A stretch of DNA of 64,000 nucleotides from Piscinibacter aquaticus (GCA_007994965.1 VOPW01000001.1:3472001-3536000), one strand, 5' to 3'. Positions 1 through 11,555 are shown, counted from the first letter of the stretch. Made by a program: numbers and translations. Notes: generated by a model not told the origin, from the letters alone.

Positions 1-260
1 AGCTTGGCGTGCATCCAGCCATTGCCCGGGCCGCGGCCGATGCCGTAGTACAGCCACAGCAGCAGGCCCAGCACCAGCGCCGGGATCATCAGGATGCCGG
101 CGAAGCGGTGCAGGCGACGCGCCATCAGCAGCAACCGCTCGCGCTCGGCATGGCTGTCGGCCGGCACGGCGGCGAGGTTGACGAAGATCCGCGGCAGATA
201 GAACAGGCCGGCGAACCAGGAGGCGACGAAGACGATGTGGAAGGCTTTGACCCAGAGCAT
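1..260 (-). CDS. hemJ: HemJ-type protoporphyrinogen oxidase, 3' end cut by window edge
   Basis: The first 86 codons of a membrane protein read leftwards from the ATG at 258-260 and run off the window. The start MLWVKAFHIVF, followed by a hydrophobic helix, then YLPRIFVN and the charged stretch ending MARRLHRFAG, is the pattern of the HemJ family (formerly UPF0093). This is an inner-membrane enzyme thought to oxidise protoporphyrinogen IX to protoporphyrin IX late in haem synthesis. The His in KAFHIVF and the Arg in LPRIF match conserved family positions. hemB, an early step of the same pathway, is divergent from it at 483, which supports the call. A CopD-like protein is the alternative but fits less well. 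The reading frame is intact as far as it is visible. Confidence 0.85.
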   Translation of the reverse strand, partial: MLWVKAFHIVFVASWFAGLFYLPRIFVNLAAVPADSHAERERLLLMARRLHRFAGILMIPALVLGLLLWLYYGIGRGPGNGWMHAK

Positions 261-301
261 CGGCCGATTATCGCGACATGGCCTCGAGCGTCCCGCCCAA
301 G

Positions 302-411
302 AAAAAGCCCCGGCCGAGGCCGGGGCTCAAAAAGCCTTATCGCTGTCATCACGGTAAGGCACCTGCTCAGGGAGGAAAAGCAGGGAACGATACCCTTGCG
401 GCTATCATTCA
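302..411 (-). ncRNA. Candidate small RNA with an anti-Shine-Dalgarno loop
   Basis: The hemJ-hemB gap holds a compact structured element on the minus strand. From a predicted start near 411 the RNA would be about 110 nt. It contains a stem-loop 389-406 (GATA/TATC), a 6-bp stem 362-367/379-384 whose loop on the RNA reads TTTCCTCCCTG, a second 6-bp stem 334-339/355-360, and a GC-rich terminator hairpin with a T run. The CCTCCC in the loop is complementary to a Shine-Dalgarno sequence, a layout seen in trans-acting sRNAs. A sigma70-like promoter sits at the right distance. I see no convincing short ORF. From memory, Rfam lists a betaproteobacterial toxic small RNA family that should be compared with it. 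Existence is inferred from sequence signals only. Confidence 0.6.
306..327 (-). terminator. Intrinsic terminator of the candidate sRNA
   Basis: Perfect 10-bp inverted repeat AGCCCCGGCC / GGCCGGGGCT with a GA spacer. On the minus strand it is followed by a run of T (A at 302-306 on the plus strand), so it stops leftward transcripts. Because it lies upstream of hemJ it cannot be the hemJ terminator. It closes a short transcript starting between it and hemB. Confidence 0.8.
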
Positions 412-417
412 CTTGTA

Positions 418-447
418 ACTTTAGCACGCAGATCTGGGCGCTGTGAA
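418..447 (-). promoter_or_regulatory. Predicted sigma70 promoter of the sRNA
   Basis: On the minus strand TTCACA (442-447) and TAAAGT (418-423) are separated by 18 bp, giving -35 and -10 elements that match four or five of six consensus bases each. Transcription would start near 411. The region also lies just upstream of hemB on the other strand, so the two transcription units are close together and divergent. Confidence 0.5.
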
Positions 448-482
448 CACTTGTGCATGGCTCCCACTTCATGAAAAGAGCC

Positions 483-1486
<1,004 letters not shown>

Positions 1487-1508
1487 GGCACGGGGCGCGC
1501 CACACCGC

Positions 1509-2605
1509 ATGCGCGTCTTCCACGTCAGCGGCGAGCAGTTCGTCGAGCTCGCGGGCCTGCCCGACACGCTCCCGGCCGCCGGCTACCTGTGGGTGGGCAC
1601 GGCGCGGCGCGAGTTCGAGGTGCAGGTGGCCGAGCTGCAGGCGCGGCTGTCCGCCTGGACGGGCGGCACGCTGGTCGACCTGCACGTTTCGGACCTGCTC
1701 AACCACCAGCTGCCCTCCCACTTCGACACCACCTCCGGCTACGACCTGCTGGTGTTCCGCCGGCTCGCGGCAGGCGCCGGCACGAGCGGCAGCTTCGTCG
1801 ACGACACCCAGGGCACGATTGCCTCGGCCCGCCAGGCCCTGGAAGCGATCGACACCAGCCCGGTCGGCTTCGCGGTCTTCGACCGCGTGTTGCTGACCGT
1901 GCACCCCACCGATTGCCCGGTGCGCGAATACTTCGCCAGCCGGCTCGCGCAGCAGGCGCAGCCCGGCGAGGCGCGCGGGGGCCGCGGCTGCCGAGCAGCC
2001 CGGCCGACCTGATGCTGCGCATGGTCAACCACATGGTCGACAGCTACCTCGAACTGCGCCGCCTGCTGACCCGCCAGTTCACCCATCTGCAGAACGAGCT
2101 GTTCCGGCCCAGTGGCGGCTTCCGCAACTGGCAGCTGCTGCTCGAATCGCGCAACGCGCTGCACCTGCTGGAGGACACCTGCGAGGACCAGCGCAGCGCG
2201 CTGATCGAATGGATCGACGCGCTGGAGGAATGGCCCGAATCGCCCGAGCCTTCGGCGCGCCGCGAGCGCGAGATGCTGCGCCTGCGCTCTCGCGACGTGG
2301 TCGAGCACATCGAACGCGTTCTCACGCACGTGCGGCGGCTCGAATCGTCGGCGGAGACCGCGGTGCAGATGCACTTCTCGGCGCAGAGCCACCGCACGAA
2401 TTCGATCATGCGCACGCTGACCGTGCTGACGGCCATCTTCCTGCCGCTGAACCTCGTCACCGGCTTCTTCGGCATGAACTTCGATGCGCTGCCGCTGATC
2501 CACAGCGCCACCGGCTTCTGGATCGCCGCCGGCATCATGCTGGTGCTGGGCATCGGCCTGAGCCTCTTCTTCTGGCGCAAGAACTACCTGGGCAGCCGGC
2601 ATTGA
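1509..2605 (+). CDS. CorA-family magnesium/divalent cation transporter, frame broken near 1975
   Basis: A homopentameric inner-membrane channel family for Mg2+ and related ions. The N-terminal cytoplasmic domain (MRVFHVSGEQF to about residue 155) and the C-terminal part are in different frames. They meet in a G/C-rich stretch near 1965-1990, and one missing base would restore 365 residues. The C-terminal end has the two transmembrane helices and, after the first, the signature GMN in GFFGMNFDALP, followed by a basic tail ([12 protein letters not shown]). The frame is continuous from about 1990 to the stop at 2605. The stop overlaps the TTG start of the next gene. Substrate (Mg2+, Co2+ or Zn2+) cannot be told from the sequence. 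Confidence 0.88.
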
Positions 2606-3507
2606 GCGGCGCGCACTTCAGTGCGCGGCAGCTCGTGCTGCTGGCGCTGCTCACGTTGGTGTGGGGGCTGAACTGGCCGATCATGAAGTTCGGCGTCACC
2701 CACTTCCCGCCGCTGTCGTTCCGCGCGCTGTCGATGTGGCTGGGGCTGCCGGTGCTTTATCTTGCCGTGCGCGCGATGCGCATTCCGCTGGTGATCGAGC
2801 GCCGCCAGTGGCCCGAGCTGGCCCAGTTGACCTTCACGAACATGATCGTCTGGCACGTGCTGGCGATCGTCTCGGTGCAGGCGCTGTCGTCGGGGCGCGC
2901 AGCCATTCTCGGCTACACGATGCCGGTGTTCTCGGCGCTGTGGGGCGTGGCCCTCTTCGGCCAGCGGCTGTCGGGCCGGCAGCTCGCCGGCGTGGCCGCG
3001 GCGGCGCTCGGCGTGGCGCTGCTGCTGTGGCATGAGCTCGGCCACATGGCCGGCAAGCCGTGGGCGGCGCTCGGCATGCTGGTCTCGGCCGCGGTGTGGG
3101 CACTGGGCACGCAGCAGCTGCGTCGCACGACGATGACGGCACCGACGCTGGCCATCGTCTTCTGGATGACGGTGATCACGACGCTGGTGATGACGCTGCT
3201 GGCCGCGATCACCGAATCGCCACGCTGGCAGATGCCCTCGCCCGGCGTCTGGGCGACGATCGTCTTCAACGCGGTGCTGATCTTCGGCTTCGCGCAGCCG
3301 GTCTGGCTCTACCTCGCCCGCGCACTGCCGCCGGTGGCCTCGACGCTGTCGGTGATGCTGATCCCGGTGCTGGGCACGCTGTCGGGCGCGTGGTGGCTGA
3401 ACGAGCAGCTGCACTGGCAGGACTTCGCCGCCATCGTGCTGATGCTGGCGGCGATCGCCTCGGTACTGCTGCCCGCACGCGCGGCGCGCGACGCTCAGCC
3501 CTCGTAG
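2602..3507 (+). CDS. EamA/DMT-family membrane transporter
   Basis: 301-residue protein with about ten hydrophobic helices in two repeats, as in drug/metabolite transporters of the EamA family. The repeats begin [22 protein letters not shown] and, in the second half, [20 protein letters not shown]; the last helices carry [19 protein letters not shown]. No ATG stands at the front. TTG at 2602, overlapping the corA stop by the arrangement ATTGA, is the natural coupled start and keeps the first helix whole. Substrate is unknown; relatives export amino acids or metabolites. The 3' end overlaps the convergent ybeY by 13 bp. Confidence 0.82.
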   Translation: MSGAHFSARQLVLLALLTLVWGLNWPIMKFGVTHFPPLSFRALSMWLGLPVLYLAVRAMRIPLVIERRQWPELAQLTFTNMIVWHVLAIVSVQALSSGRAAILGYTMPVFSALWGVALFGQRLSGRQLAGVAAAALGVALLLWHELGHMAGKPWAALGMLVSAAVWALGTQQLRRTTMTAPTLAIVFWMTVITTLVMTLLAAITESPRWQMPSPGVWATIVFNAVLIFGFAQPVWLYLARALPPVASTLSVMLIPVLGTLSGAWWLNEQLHWQDFAAIVLMLAAIASVLLPARAARDAQPS

Positions 3508-3940
3508 GGGTCGGCGAAGCCCAACGCGGCGAGGATTTCGCGCTCGCGCGCTTCCATCACCCTGGCGTCACGCACGCGCTCGTGGTCGTAGCCCTGCGCA
3601 TGCAGCGTACCGTGCACCAGCAGGTGCGCGTAGTGCGCCGCTATCGTCTTGCCCTGCTCGTGCGCCTCGCGCTCGACCACCGGCGCGCACAGCACCGGTC
3701 GGCGTGCACGACGGGCTCGCGCGCATAGTCGAAGGTCAGCACGTTGGTCGCATAGTCCTTGCCGCGGTAGTCGCGGTTGAGCGTCTGCCCCTCGTCGGCA
3801 TCGACGATGCGCACCGCGATCTCTGCCGGCGCCTCGAGCGCCGCGCGCATCCAGCGAGACACCTTGTGCCTCGGCAGCAGCGCGCGGTGGCTCGCATCGG
3901 CGAACTGCAGCGACAACGACAGCTCGGGCCGCGCCGCCAC
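3495..3940 (-). CDS. ybeY: Endoribonuclease YbeY (rRNA maturation), frame broken near 3696
   Basis: Zinc-dependent endoribonuclease acting in 16S rRNA 3' processing and ribosome quality control. The metal motif is [11 protein letters not shown], matching the family HGxLHxxGYDH, near the C-terminus. The middle has [13 protein letters not shown], typical of YbeY. The N-terminal part is in another frame: near 3696 the minus strand reads GACCGGTGC, and GACCTGGTGC (a CCTGG site) would restore a continuous 148-residue protein. I use the GTG at 3938-3940, two bases after the stop of the upstream phoH-like gene, so the two are translationally coupled. Confidence 0.87.
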
Positions 3941-3941
3941 C

Positions 3942-4923
3942 TCAGCGCTCCTCACCGCGAGCCGCGTCGTAGGCCTCGACGATGCGCGCCACCAGCGGAT
4001 GGCGAACCACATCGGCCGAGGTGAAGCGCGTGGTCGCGATGCCACGCACGCGGCGCAGCACGCGCTCGGCGTCGATCAGCCCGCTGGGCATGCCCTTGGG
4101 CAGGTCGATCTGGCTGACGTCGCCGGTGACCACCGCCTTGGCGCCGAAGCCGATGCGGGTGAGGAACATCTTCATCTGCTCGGGCGTGGTGTTCTGTGCC
4201 TCGTCGAGGATCACGAAGGCGTGGTTCAGCGTGCGACCGCGCATGAAGGCCAGCGGCGCGATCTCCAGCGTGCCCTTCTCGAAGGCCTTGGTCACGCGGT
4301 CGAAGCCCATCAGGTCGTACAGCGCGTCGTACAGCGGGCGCAGGTAGGGGTCGACCTTCTGCGACAGATCGCCGGGCAGGAAGCCGAGCCGCTCGCCCGC
4401 CTCCACCGCCGGGCGGGTCAGGATGATGCGCTGCACTGGCTGCGCTCGAGCGCATCGACCGCGCAGGCCACCGCGAGGAAGGTCTTGCCGGTGCCGGCCG
4501 GGCCGATGCCGAAGGTGATGTCGTGGCCGAGGATGTTGCGCAGGTAGGCCACTGGTTGGGCGTGCGGCCGCTGAGGTCGCTGCGCCGGGTGTGCAGCACG
4601 ATCTCGCCGTCCGGCTCGGCCGGGCCGGCATCGGCGGCGGTGGCGGCACGCAGCGGCGGCGCCTTGAGGTCGGCCATCGCCTCGACGATCGCCAGCTGCA
4701 CCTGCTCGGCCGGGATGGCCCGCCGCGCGCGGTCGTACAGCGACTGCAGCAGCGCCACCGCGCGCTCGGCTGGCGCTTGCCGCCCTCGACGCGGAACGAT
4801 TCGTTGCGCCGCGAGATGGTCACGTCCAGTGCCGCCTCGATGCTGCGCAGGTGTTCGTCGAGGCTGCCGCACAGGTGCGCCAGCCGGGCGTTGTCGGGGG
4901 ATGAAGGCGTGGCGAAGGATCAC
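3942..4923 (-). CDS. ybeZ: PhoH-family P-loop ATPase, partner of YbeY, several frameshifts
   Basis: PhoH-like ATPase of the YbeZ branch, usually encoded directly upstream of ybeY as here, and implicated with it in RNA metabolism. Visible pieces are [14 protein letters not shown] (N-terminal PhoH domain), the Walker A region around 4470-4500, [33 protein letters not shown], the Walker B segment [21 protein letters not shown] and [11 protein letters not shown]. Frames break near 4438, 4552 and 4770, where adding one base makes CCAGG each time, and in a G run near 4900. Repair gives 327 residues. The start is a GTG at 4921-4923 (VILRHAFIP). The gene is divergent from the sensor kinase with a 103-bp gap. 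Confidence 0.88.
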
Positions 4924-5026
4924 GGGGACGCAGGGCTCGGCAAAGGCGGCATTGTGGCGCCAAGCCGCCGCCGGGCGTGGCATCCGACCGCTCGCGCCCC
5001 TCGGCCTTCCTGCACAATCGCCCGCC

Positions 5027-6902
5027 ATGCCCTGCATCGCCCTGCTCCGCACCGCCGTGCGCGGCGCCCTGGGCGCGCTGCTGGCTGGCAGCTCGTTGCG
5101 CAGGCGGCGCCGCAGCAGACCCAGGTGATCACCGAGGCGCTGGCCGTGGCCAGCCCCGCCGAGCGCTTCCCGGAGGGCGATCCCAGCGCGGCCAGGGTTG
5201 CGTTGCCCGACGACTGGTCGGAGACCAACCCACGGCAGGACGGCGGGGTCTGGTACCGCGTGGAGTTCGACCCCGGCCGCGCGCTCGATCGCACCGAGCT
5301 GCTCGGCCTGTACGTGCACCGCGCCTGCAGCGCGCTCGACGTCTACCTCAACGGCCGGCGCATCCACAGCGGGGGCGGCCGACCGATCCGCTCTCGCGCG
5401 ACTGCCATTACCCGCAGCTGGTGTCGGTACCGGGCGGGCTCGTTCTCTCCAAGGGCAACGTGCTCGATCTGCACGTGCGCGGCCAGGCGCTGCCGCACGT
5501 GGCCTCGCGCGACCGCGCCGGCGGCCTGTCGGAACTGCGCATCGGCGCCTACGACGAGCTGGCCGCGCGGCACGCAGAAGCGGTGTTCTGGAACGTCTCG
5601 CTGGTCAAGGTGGTCAACCTCGCGCTGGCCACGCTCGGGGCGGTGATGCTGCTGCTGGCGTGGCGGCAGCGCCGCGATGCGCCGATGGGCTACTTCGGGC
5701 TGATGGCGATGGGCTTCGCCCTGCTGTCGGCACGGCACTGGTGGCGCGCCGTGCCGCTGGACAGCACCACGGTCGAGTTCCTCGTCTGCTGGCCTTCACG
5801 CCGGCGCTGGCGCTGGCAGTGCAGTTCCTGCTCAGCTATGCCGGCGTGCGCTCGCGCATGATCGAGGCGGCGCTGCTCGCGCAGTGCGTGGTGATGCCGA
5901 TGAGCCTGCTGCTGGCCGGCCCGTCGCGGCTGTTCGCGATGACCGGCGCGTGGTACGTGGTGCTGGCGCTGGAGACCACCGGCGCGATGCTGCTGCACCT
6001 GCGCATCAGCTGGCGCGACCGGCGCGACGACTTCTGGCCGATGGCGCTGGCGCTGGCCGCCACCTCGGCGGTGCTGCTGCACGAGCTCGCCGTGCAGCGC
6101 GGCTGGCTGCCGCTGCCGAGCTCACCGCGCCTGCAGCTGCTCATGCCGCTGATCCTGCTGGCCTTCGGCACGCGCTTGCTGCTGCAGCGCGCCGGCGCCG
6201 CCGATCCGGTGCCCGACATGCGCTACGTGGTCGACGCGAAGGTGCGCGAGATCACCGCCGAGATCGAGCGCGCGCACGCCGAGCAGGCCGACGCGCGCAT
6301 CGAGCAGGTGACGCAGCAGGAGCGCAAGCGTATCGCCGCCGATCTGCACGACGACCTGGGCGCCAAGCTGCTGACCATCGTCCACACCAGCGAGAGCGAG
6401 CGCATCTCCACGCTCGCGCGCGAGGCGCTCGAGGAAATGCGCCTGTCGGTGCGCGGCCTCACCGGCAAGCCGGTGCGCCTGGGCGACGCACTGGCCGACT
6501 GGCGGGCCGAGACGGTGATGCGGCTGGGCAGGCCAACGTCGAGATCGACTGGAAGAGCCGGCCGAGGACAGCGATCAGGTGCTGCCGGCGCGCGCCTACG
6601 TGCAGACCACGCGCATCCTGCGCGAGGCAGTGAACAACATCATCAAGCACAGCGGCGCATCGCACGTGAAGGTGCGCTGCGCGATCTCCGGCGAGCAGTT
6701 CGGCATCAACATCAGGACAACGGCAAAGGCATCCCGATGGAGCTCGACGGCAAGCTCGACCGCGGCCACGGCATGACCAGCATGAAGCAGCGTGCCAAGC
6801 AGATGCAGGGGCAGTGCTGGTCGAGTCCGGCCCGGGCTATGGCACCGTGATAAGGCTCACGTTGCCGCTGGGGCCGAGGCGCCTGCCGCAGCGGCACGCT
6901 GA
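5027..6902 (+). CDS. 7TM sensor histidine kinase (NarL-type HisKA_3), eight frameshifts
   Basis: Membrane sensor kinase paired with the response regulator that follows. After a signal peptide (MPCIALLRTAVRG...) there is a periplasmic 7TMR-DISM-like sensing domain containing GVWYRVEFD and YPQLVSVPGGL. About seven transmembrane helices follow (roughly 5590-6190). The dimerisation/phosphoacceptor segment is ERKRIAADLHDDLGAK, with the His in DLHDDLG, and the ATPase domain has LREAVNNIIKHS (N box). Frames break near 5083, 5375, 5787, 6533, 6554, 6710, 6812 and 6875. Five of these are repaired by restoring CCWGG. Eight added bases give exactly 628 codons ending at the TGA 6900-6902. The signal sensed is unknown. 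Confidence 0.82.
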
Positions 6903-6946
6903 TACGATCGATCTTCCGGGGCTCCAGCCCCGAGTGAGGGCTCACC

Positions 6947-7599
6947 ATGAAGAACATCCTGCTGCTCGAAGACCTGCCCGAGATCCGCGCACGGCTGAAG
7001 GTGCTGATCCAGCAGGTGTTCCCGGACGCGCAGATCTCCGAATCGGCCCGCGTGCACGACGCGCTCGGCCTGGTCAGCGCGGTCAAGTTCGACTGGCGCT
7101 GATCGATCTCGGCCTGCCCGATGGCTCCGGCGTCGACGTGGTCGCCGCGCTGCGCGAGCAGCAGCCCGAGGCGCAGTCGGTGGTCGTCACGATCCACGAC
7201 GACGACGAGCACCTGTTCCCCGCCTTGCAGGCCGGCGCCTTCGGCTACGTGCTGAAGGAGCAGGCCCGCGAGCTGATTGCCGAGCAGCTCAGCCGCATGA
7301 GCCAGGGCGAGCCGCCGCTGTCGCCGTCGATCGCGCGCCGCGTGATCGCCTATTTCGCCGCGCAGGCCAAGCCGCAGAAGGACACCATCCCGCACGTGCA
7401 GCTGACCGACCGCGAGAACGAGGTGCTGCTGCGCGTGGCCAAGGGCTTCACGCTGCCGGAGATCGGCGTGCAGCTGAACCTCTCGCGGCACACCATCGCC
7501 GACTACGTCAAGCAGATCTACCGCAAGCTCAACGTGAGCTCGCGCGCCGAAGCCGCGCTGGAAGCGCAGCGCCTGGGTCTGTTCGGCCGCGGACGCTGA
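6947..7599 (+). CDS. NarL/LuxR-family response regulator, frame broken near 7094
   Basis: Receiver domain MKNILLLEDLPEIRARLK through LIDLGLPDGSGVDVV (phosphoacceptor Asp in LIDLG) with the conserved Lys in GYVLKEQ. It is followed by a LuxR-type helix-turn-helix, LTDRENEVLLRVAKGFTLPEIGVQLNLSRHTIADYVKQIYRKL. The pairing with a HisKA_3 kinase directly upstream is standard. Near 7094 the sequence TTCGACTGGCG becomes TTCGACCTGGCG with one C, restoring a CCTGG site and a 217-residue protein. Target genes are not evident. Confidence 0.88.
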
Positions 7600-7610
7600 A
7601 TGGCGCACCC

Positions 7611-7630
7611 GGCGTCGGGGTACCGACGCC
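7611..7630. terminator. Hairpin after the two-component operon
   Basis: Perfect 8-bp stem GGCGTCGG / CCGACGCC with a GGTA loop, 12 bp after the response-regulator stop and followed by further GC-rich repeats before ruvA. There is no T run, so it may be a weak or Rho-assisted terminator. Confidence 0.35.
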
Positions 7631-7704
7631 ACCCGCCGGGCGGGTAGCCCGGCCGGCTTCGGGCGGCCGGGCGCCGCCCGGGCCTGCGCCTATCATCCCC
7701 GCCC

Positions 7705-8277
7705 ATGATCGGACGCCTGAGCGGAACCCTCGCGGAGAAGAATCCGCCCCAGTTGCTCGTCGACGTCAACGGCGTCGGCTACGAGGTCGACGTGCCGATG
7801 AGCACGTTCTACAACCTGCCCGGCCTCGGCGAGCGCGTGGTGCTGCTGACGCACTTCGTCGTGCGCGAGGATGCGCAGGTGCTGTTCGGCTTCCTCACCC
7901 ACGAGGAGCGCCACACCTTCCGGCAGCTGGTGAAGATCTCGGGCGTGGGCCCGCGCACCGCGCTGTCCATCCTCTCGGGCCTGAGCGTCACCGAGCTGGC
8001 ACAGGCCATCAGCCTGCAGGAGACCGGCCGCCTGGTGAAGGTGCCGGGCATCGGCAAGAAGACGGCCGAGCGCCTGCTGCTCGAGCTCAAGGGCAAGCTC
8101 GGCGACGCGCTGGCCGCGCCGGCCGCCGTGCAGGGCGATGCGCAGGGCGACATCCTGCAGGCGCTGGTGGCGCTGGGCTACAGCGATCGCGAGGCCGCGG
8201 CGGCGCTGAAGGCGCTGCCCGCGGAGGTCGGCGTCAGCGAGGGCATCAAGCTCGCGCTCAAGGCCCTGGCGCGCTGA
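7705..8277 (+). CDS. ruvA: Holliday junction branch-migration protein RuvA
   Basis: 190 residues, the usual length, uninterrupted. MIGRLSGTL and [16 protein letters not shown] form the N-terminal OB fold; the two helix-hairpin-helix motifs are [13 protein letters not shown] and [16 protein letters not shown]; the C-terminal RuvB-binding domain is [23 protein letters not shown]. RuvA binds four-way junctions and loads the RuvB motor. Unusually, ruvB does not follow directly but lies 4.2 kb downstream behind an opposite-strand metal cassette. The 3' end overlaps the convergent PepSY gene by 20 bp. Confidence 0.97.
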   Translation: MIGRLSGTLAEKNPPQLLVDVNGVGYEVDVPMSTFYNLPGLGERVVLLTHFVVREDAQVLFGFLTHEERHTFRQLVKISGVGPRTALSILSGLSVTELAQAISLQETGRLVKVPGIGKKTAERLLLELKGKLGDALAAPAAVQGDAQGDILQALVALGYSDREAAAALKALPAEVGVSEGIKLALKALAR

Positions 8278-9429
8278 GGGCACTGCGGCGCGCCCGCCGC
8301 GCACGCTCTCCGCGGCGGCGGTCGAGCCAGCGCATCACGCCGGTGACAGCCAGCAACAGCGGAACCAGCCCGGCCGCGCAGGCCACGATGCGGCCGGCCA
8401 GCCCGAAGGCCTCGCCGTTGTGGAGCGGATGCACCCAGGCCAGCAGCGTGTCGCCGGCGCCCTGCGCGCGCGCGTCGCGCACCGCCAGCACCTCGCCGCG
8501 CCAGGGGCATCGATCCACAGCAGCGTGCGCGGAAAGCGCTCGCTCGGCTCACCCGGCTGCTGCAGCCGGATGCGGTAGCTGCCGGTGGCCGGCTCGGGGC
8601 TGTCGATCCAGCGCGGCACGCCGTCCGGAAACCGCTCGCGCGCACACTGCAGCGCGGCGTCGATGCCGATGAATGGCGCATCGGCATGCGGCGCTTCGGC
8701 GCGCGGTGGCGTCACGGTCAACGGCGGGCTCAGCTTCGCCACGGCCGGCTCGACCACCTCCGGCCGGGCCAGCACCACGCCGGTGAGCGCGAGCGGCGCG
8801 GTGAGCAGCAAGGGATAGATGCCGCTGAGCCGATGCAGGTCGAACACGACCCGCGGCCGGGCGGCTCCGCGCTTGAGGCGCCACGCGGCAGCACGCTGAC
8901 CCGGAGTGGGCCACCACAGCCACACGCCGCTCGACAGCGAAGCCGCCAGCAGCACCCCGAAGCCGCCGACCACCCAGCGACCCGCCTCTCCGGTGAGCAG
9001 CGTGTAGTGCAGGTCGTAGACCCAGGTCATCGCCGTGTCGCCCCAGAAGCGACTGGCCAGCACCTCGTACCGGGTCGGATGCACCGTGACCAGCAACGGC
9101 GCAAAGGCCTCGCCCGCCGTCTCGTGCGGTCGCAGGTAGCGCGCGGTGACCAGACCCTGCCCTCGCGGCGGGAGCTCGATGCGCCAGCTGCCGTGGCGCT
9201 GCGGATGCGCGGCCTGCAGCGCCGCCAGTACCGGGTCGTAGCGCTGCACCGTGCCGTCGGCGGGCCGCCGGGCCAGCCGCGGGTTCAGCAGCGCATCGAG
9301 CTCGGTGTAGAAGACCAGCAGGCTGCCCGTCAGGCCGAGCAGCACGAAGGCCGCACCGAATACGAGGCCCAGCCAGCGGTGCACCGCCAGCCGGGCGCGG
9401 CGCCGTGCCTGCAGATGGGCCGCGGCCAT
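8258..9429 (-). CDS. PepSY-associated membrane protein (iron/copper-linked), frame broken near 8505
   Basis: About 390 residues with a short basic N-terminus and a first helix ([27 protein letters not shown]), then a periplasmic PepSY-type region, a middle helix pair ([21 protein letters not shown]), and another around [15 protein letters not shown]. The C-terminal helix ([22 protein letters not shown]) sits after a frameshift. Near 8505 the minus strand reads GATGCCCCTGGCG; one more C before TGG fixes it. This architecture is found beside TonB siderophore or copper receptors, where it may act as a reductase or assembly factor. It lies 3 bp after the TonB receptor gene, so the two are probably co-transcribed. 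Confidence 0.78.
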
Positions 9430-9432
9430 GCC

Positions 9433-11469
9433 TCAGAGCCGCACGCGCAGGGCCGGTACAGCGCGCGGCCCTCGGCCGGCGAGTGCAGCGTCTGCGTGCC
9501 GTCCCACCACACGTATTCCCGGTAGCGGTCGGTGGCGTTCTTCAGCTGCACGTCGAACTGCACGGCTTCGCTGGCCTGCCAGCTCGCGCCCAGGTTGAGC
9601 ACGGCGAAGCCGCCGTAGCGGCCGGTCGCGTTGGTGCGCTCGAGGAAGTAGTCGCCCTGGCCGCTGGCCCAGGCCGACAGGCGCAGCGACTCGCGGGCCT
9701 GCCAGTCGGCACCGAGCGAGGCCAGCCAGCGCGGCACGTGGTCGACGTCCTTGCCGCGCGTGGCCGGCGCCGCCGGGTTCGGCTCGACGATCACCGCCTC
9801 CTGCTTCGTCCAGGTGGCCCAGGTGTCGAGGCCGAGCAGCGGCTGGGCGCGCAGGTGCAGATCCAGCCCCTGGCGACGCGTGCTGCCGATGTTGGTGGAG
9901 TCGCCGCTCGGGTTGTTGAGGTCGCGGTAGACCTCGTCGGTGGCGGTCTGCCGCCACACTGCCAGCGCGCGATTCGACGCGCGCGGCCTGGAACTTCAGG
10001 CCGGCTTCCCAGCCGTCGTTGATCGAGGGTGTGAGATCGCTGGTGCGCGGCGGCACCTTGTAGGTCGCCGCGCCGACGCCGACCTGGAAGGAGCGGCCCC
10101 AGTTCCCGTAGGCCTGCCACCCCGGCGCCGGGGTCCACACCGCGCTGATCTTCGGCTGGCGGATCACGCCGTAGTCGTTGACGTCGTAGCTCGCCGCGGC
10201 ACGCCGGTCGTCGAAGCGCCCGCGCAGCGTGTCCAGCCGCAGGCCGGGCACCAGCTTCAACTGCGGCAGCGGCCTCAGCACCGCCTGCACGAAGGCGCCG
10301 TAGACGTCGAAGTCCCAGGCACTGGTCGCGCGTGCGGCTCTGCCTCACGCGCTCGACGGTGAGGTAACGCTCGCTGCGGTTGTCCTGCCGCTCGACGTCG
10401 GCACCGCCTTCGAGCGCAAACTCCTCCAGCAGCGTCTGTGCCGGCCGCCAGCTCAGCAGCACGCGGGCGCCGGTGTGCGTCTCGTCGGTGTCGCGCTCCT
10501 GCTGCGAGACGGCCGCCGAGAAGCGCACCCAGCGCTGGTCGACGAAGCGGTTGCGGTAGAGCGTGGCCTGCCACGACAGCGCATCGCTCCAGCGGCCGTC
10601 GGCCAGCAGTGCGGGCGGCCGATGCGGCGCTCGCCGCCGTCGGTGGCCGAGACCGCGTCAGACCGTTCAGGCGTGGCGCGCGCGTCGGCCTCGCTCAGGT
10701 AGCCCGGCTCCTCGGCCTCGACGCCGTGGTGGCGCAGCACCAGCCCCATGCGCCAGCTCGCGCCGGCCGGGTTCCAGAACCACTTGCCCGAGGCGGCGAG
10801 CCGCTGCGCCTCGCTGTGCACGCGGTGGCCGCGGCTGTCGCGCAGACCGAAGAACAGGTTCTGTGTCCATTCGCCGCGCTCGGTGTCGTGCGCCAGCTGC
10901 AGGTCGACCAGGCCCTGGGGCCCCAGGCCGAGCCGGCCTTCGGCGGCGTTGCCGCCGGTGCGCGTGGCCACGTCGATGTTGCCGGCGATGTTGTGCAGGC
11001 CGAAACGCGCGTCGTTGGTGCCGCGCACGGTGGTGATGCTCTCGATCGCCAGCGGGAACACTGCACCGAGGTAGGGCATGTTGCCGTCGTTGCTGTTCGA
11101 CGGCACGCCATCGATCAGCAGCTTGACGGCGTTGACCTCGCCTTCGCCGTTGAAGCCGCGGAACGATGGCTTGCCGGAGGTGGTGCCCTGGTTGAAGTCG
11201 GTGAGCATCACGCCCGGCACCGGGCTGAACAGTTCGAAGGTGTCGCGCACTGGCGCGCCCTGCACCGGCGGACCACCGACCACGTCGACGGAGGTGAGCA
11301 GGCGGCGCGTCGGCAGCGGTCCGCTGCTGCGGGCGCGGACCTCGACGCGACCGAGCTGGAAGCTGGTGTCGTCGCGGGGCGGGAATGTGTCGCCCGTCTG
11401 GGCGGCGGCAAGGAAGGGCCAGGCCAGCGCGCAGGCAGCGGCCGGCCGCCCAAGGCGGCATGTCGTCAT
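9433..11469 (-). CDS. TonB-dependent outer-membrane receptor, four or more frameshifts
   Basis: Signal peptide (MTTCRLGRPAAACALAW...AAAQ), then a plug domain with VEVRARSSG, VPGVMLTDF, PSFRGFNGEGEVNAVKLLIDGVPSN and ESITTVRGTNDARFG. A long beta-barrel follows, ending in aromatic- and Asn-rich strands (FDVQLKNATDRYREYVWWDGT) and a terminal ALRVRL. Frames break near 9452, 9985, 10320 and 10617. The first is repaired by a CCTGG. The ligand is not evident; a metal-chelate or copper is suggested by the downstream PepSY gene and the upstream PCuAC and DUF2946 genes on the same strand. Conservation across the breaks argues for sequence errors. Confidence 0.82.
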
Positions 11470-11555
11470 GGGAAGGTCCGTGAAGAAGGTGGCGAGGCAC
11501 GCCGCAGCACGGCCGCAGGCGGCCGGAAGCGGTCAGTGCAGGCGACGAGCGACGG

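Noticed and set aside
4991..5026. Promoter elements in the short ybeZ-kinase gap
   Set aside because: Only GC-rich sequence with no clear -35/-10 pair could be identified, so none is listed.
6814..7599. Apparent fusion of the kinase C-terminus with the response regulator in one long frame
   Set aside because: The joined frame skips the normal regulator start and receiver N-terminus. A missing base near 6875 removes the kinase stop and another near 7094 moves the regulator into the same frame. Two separate genes explain the conserved segments better.
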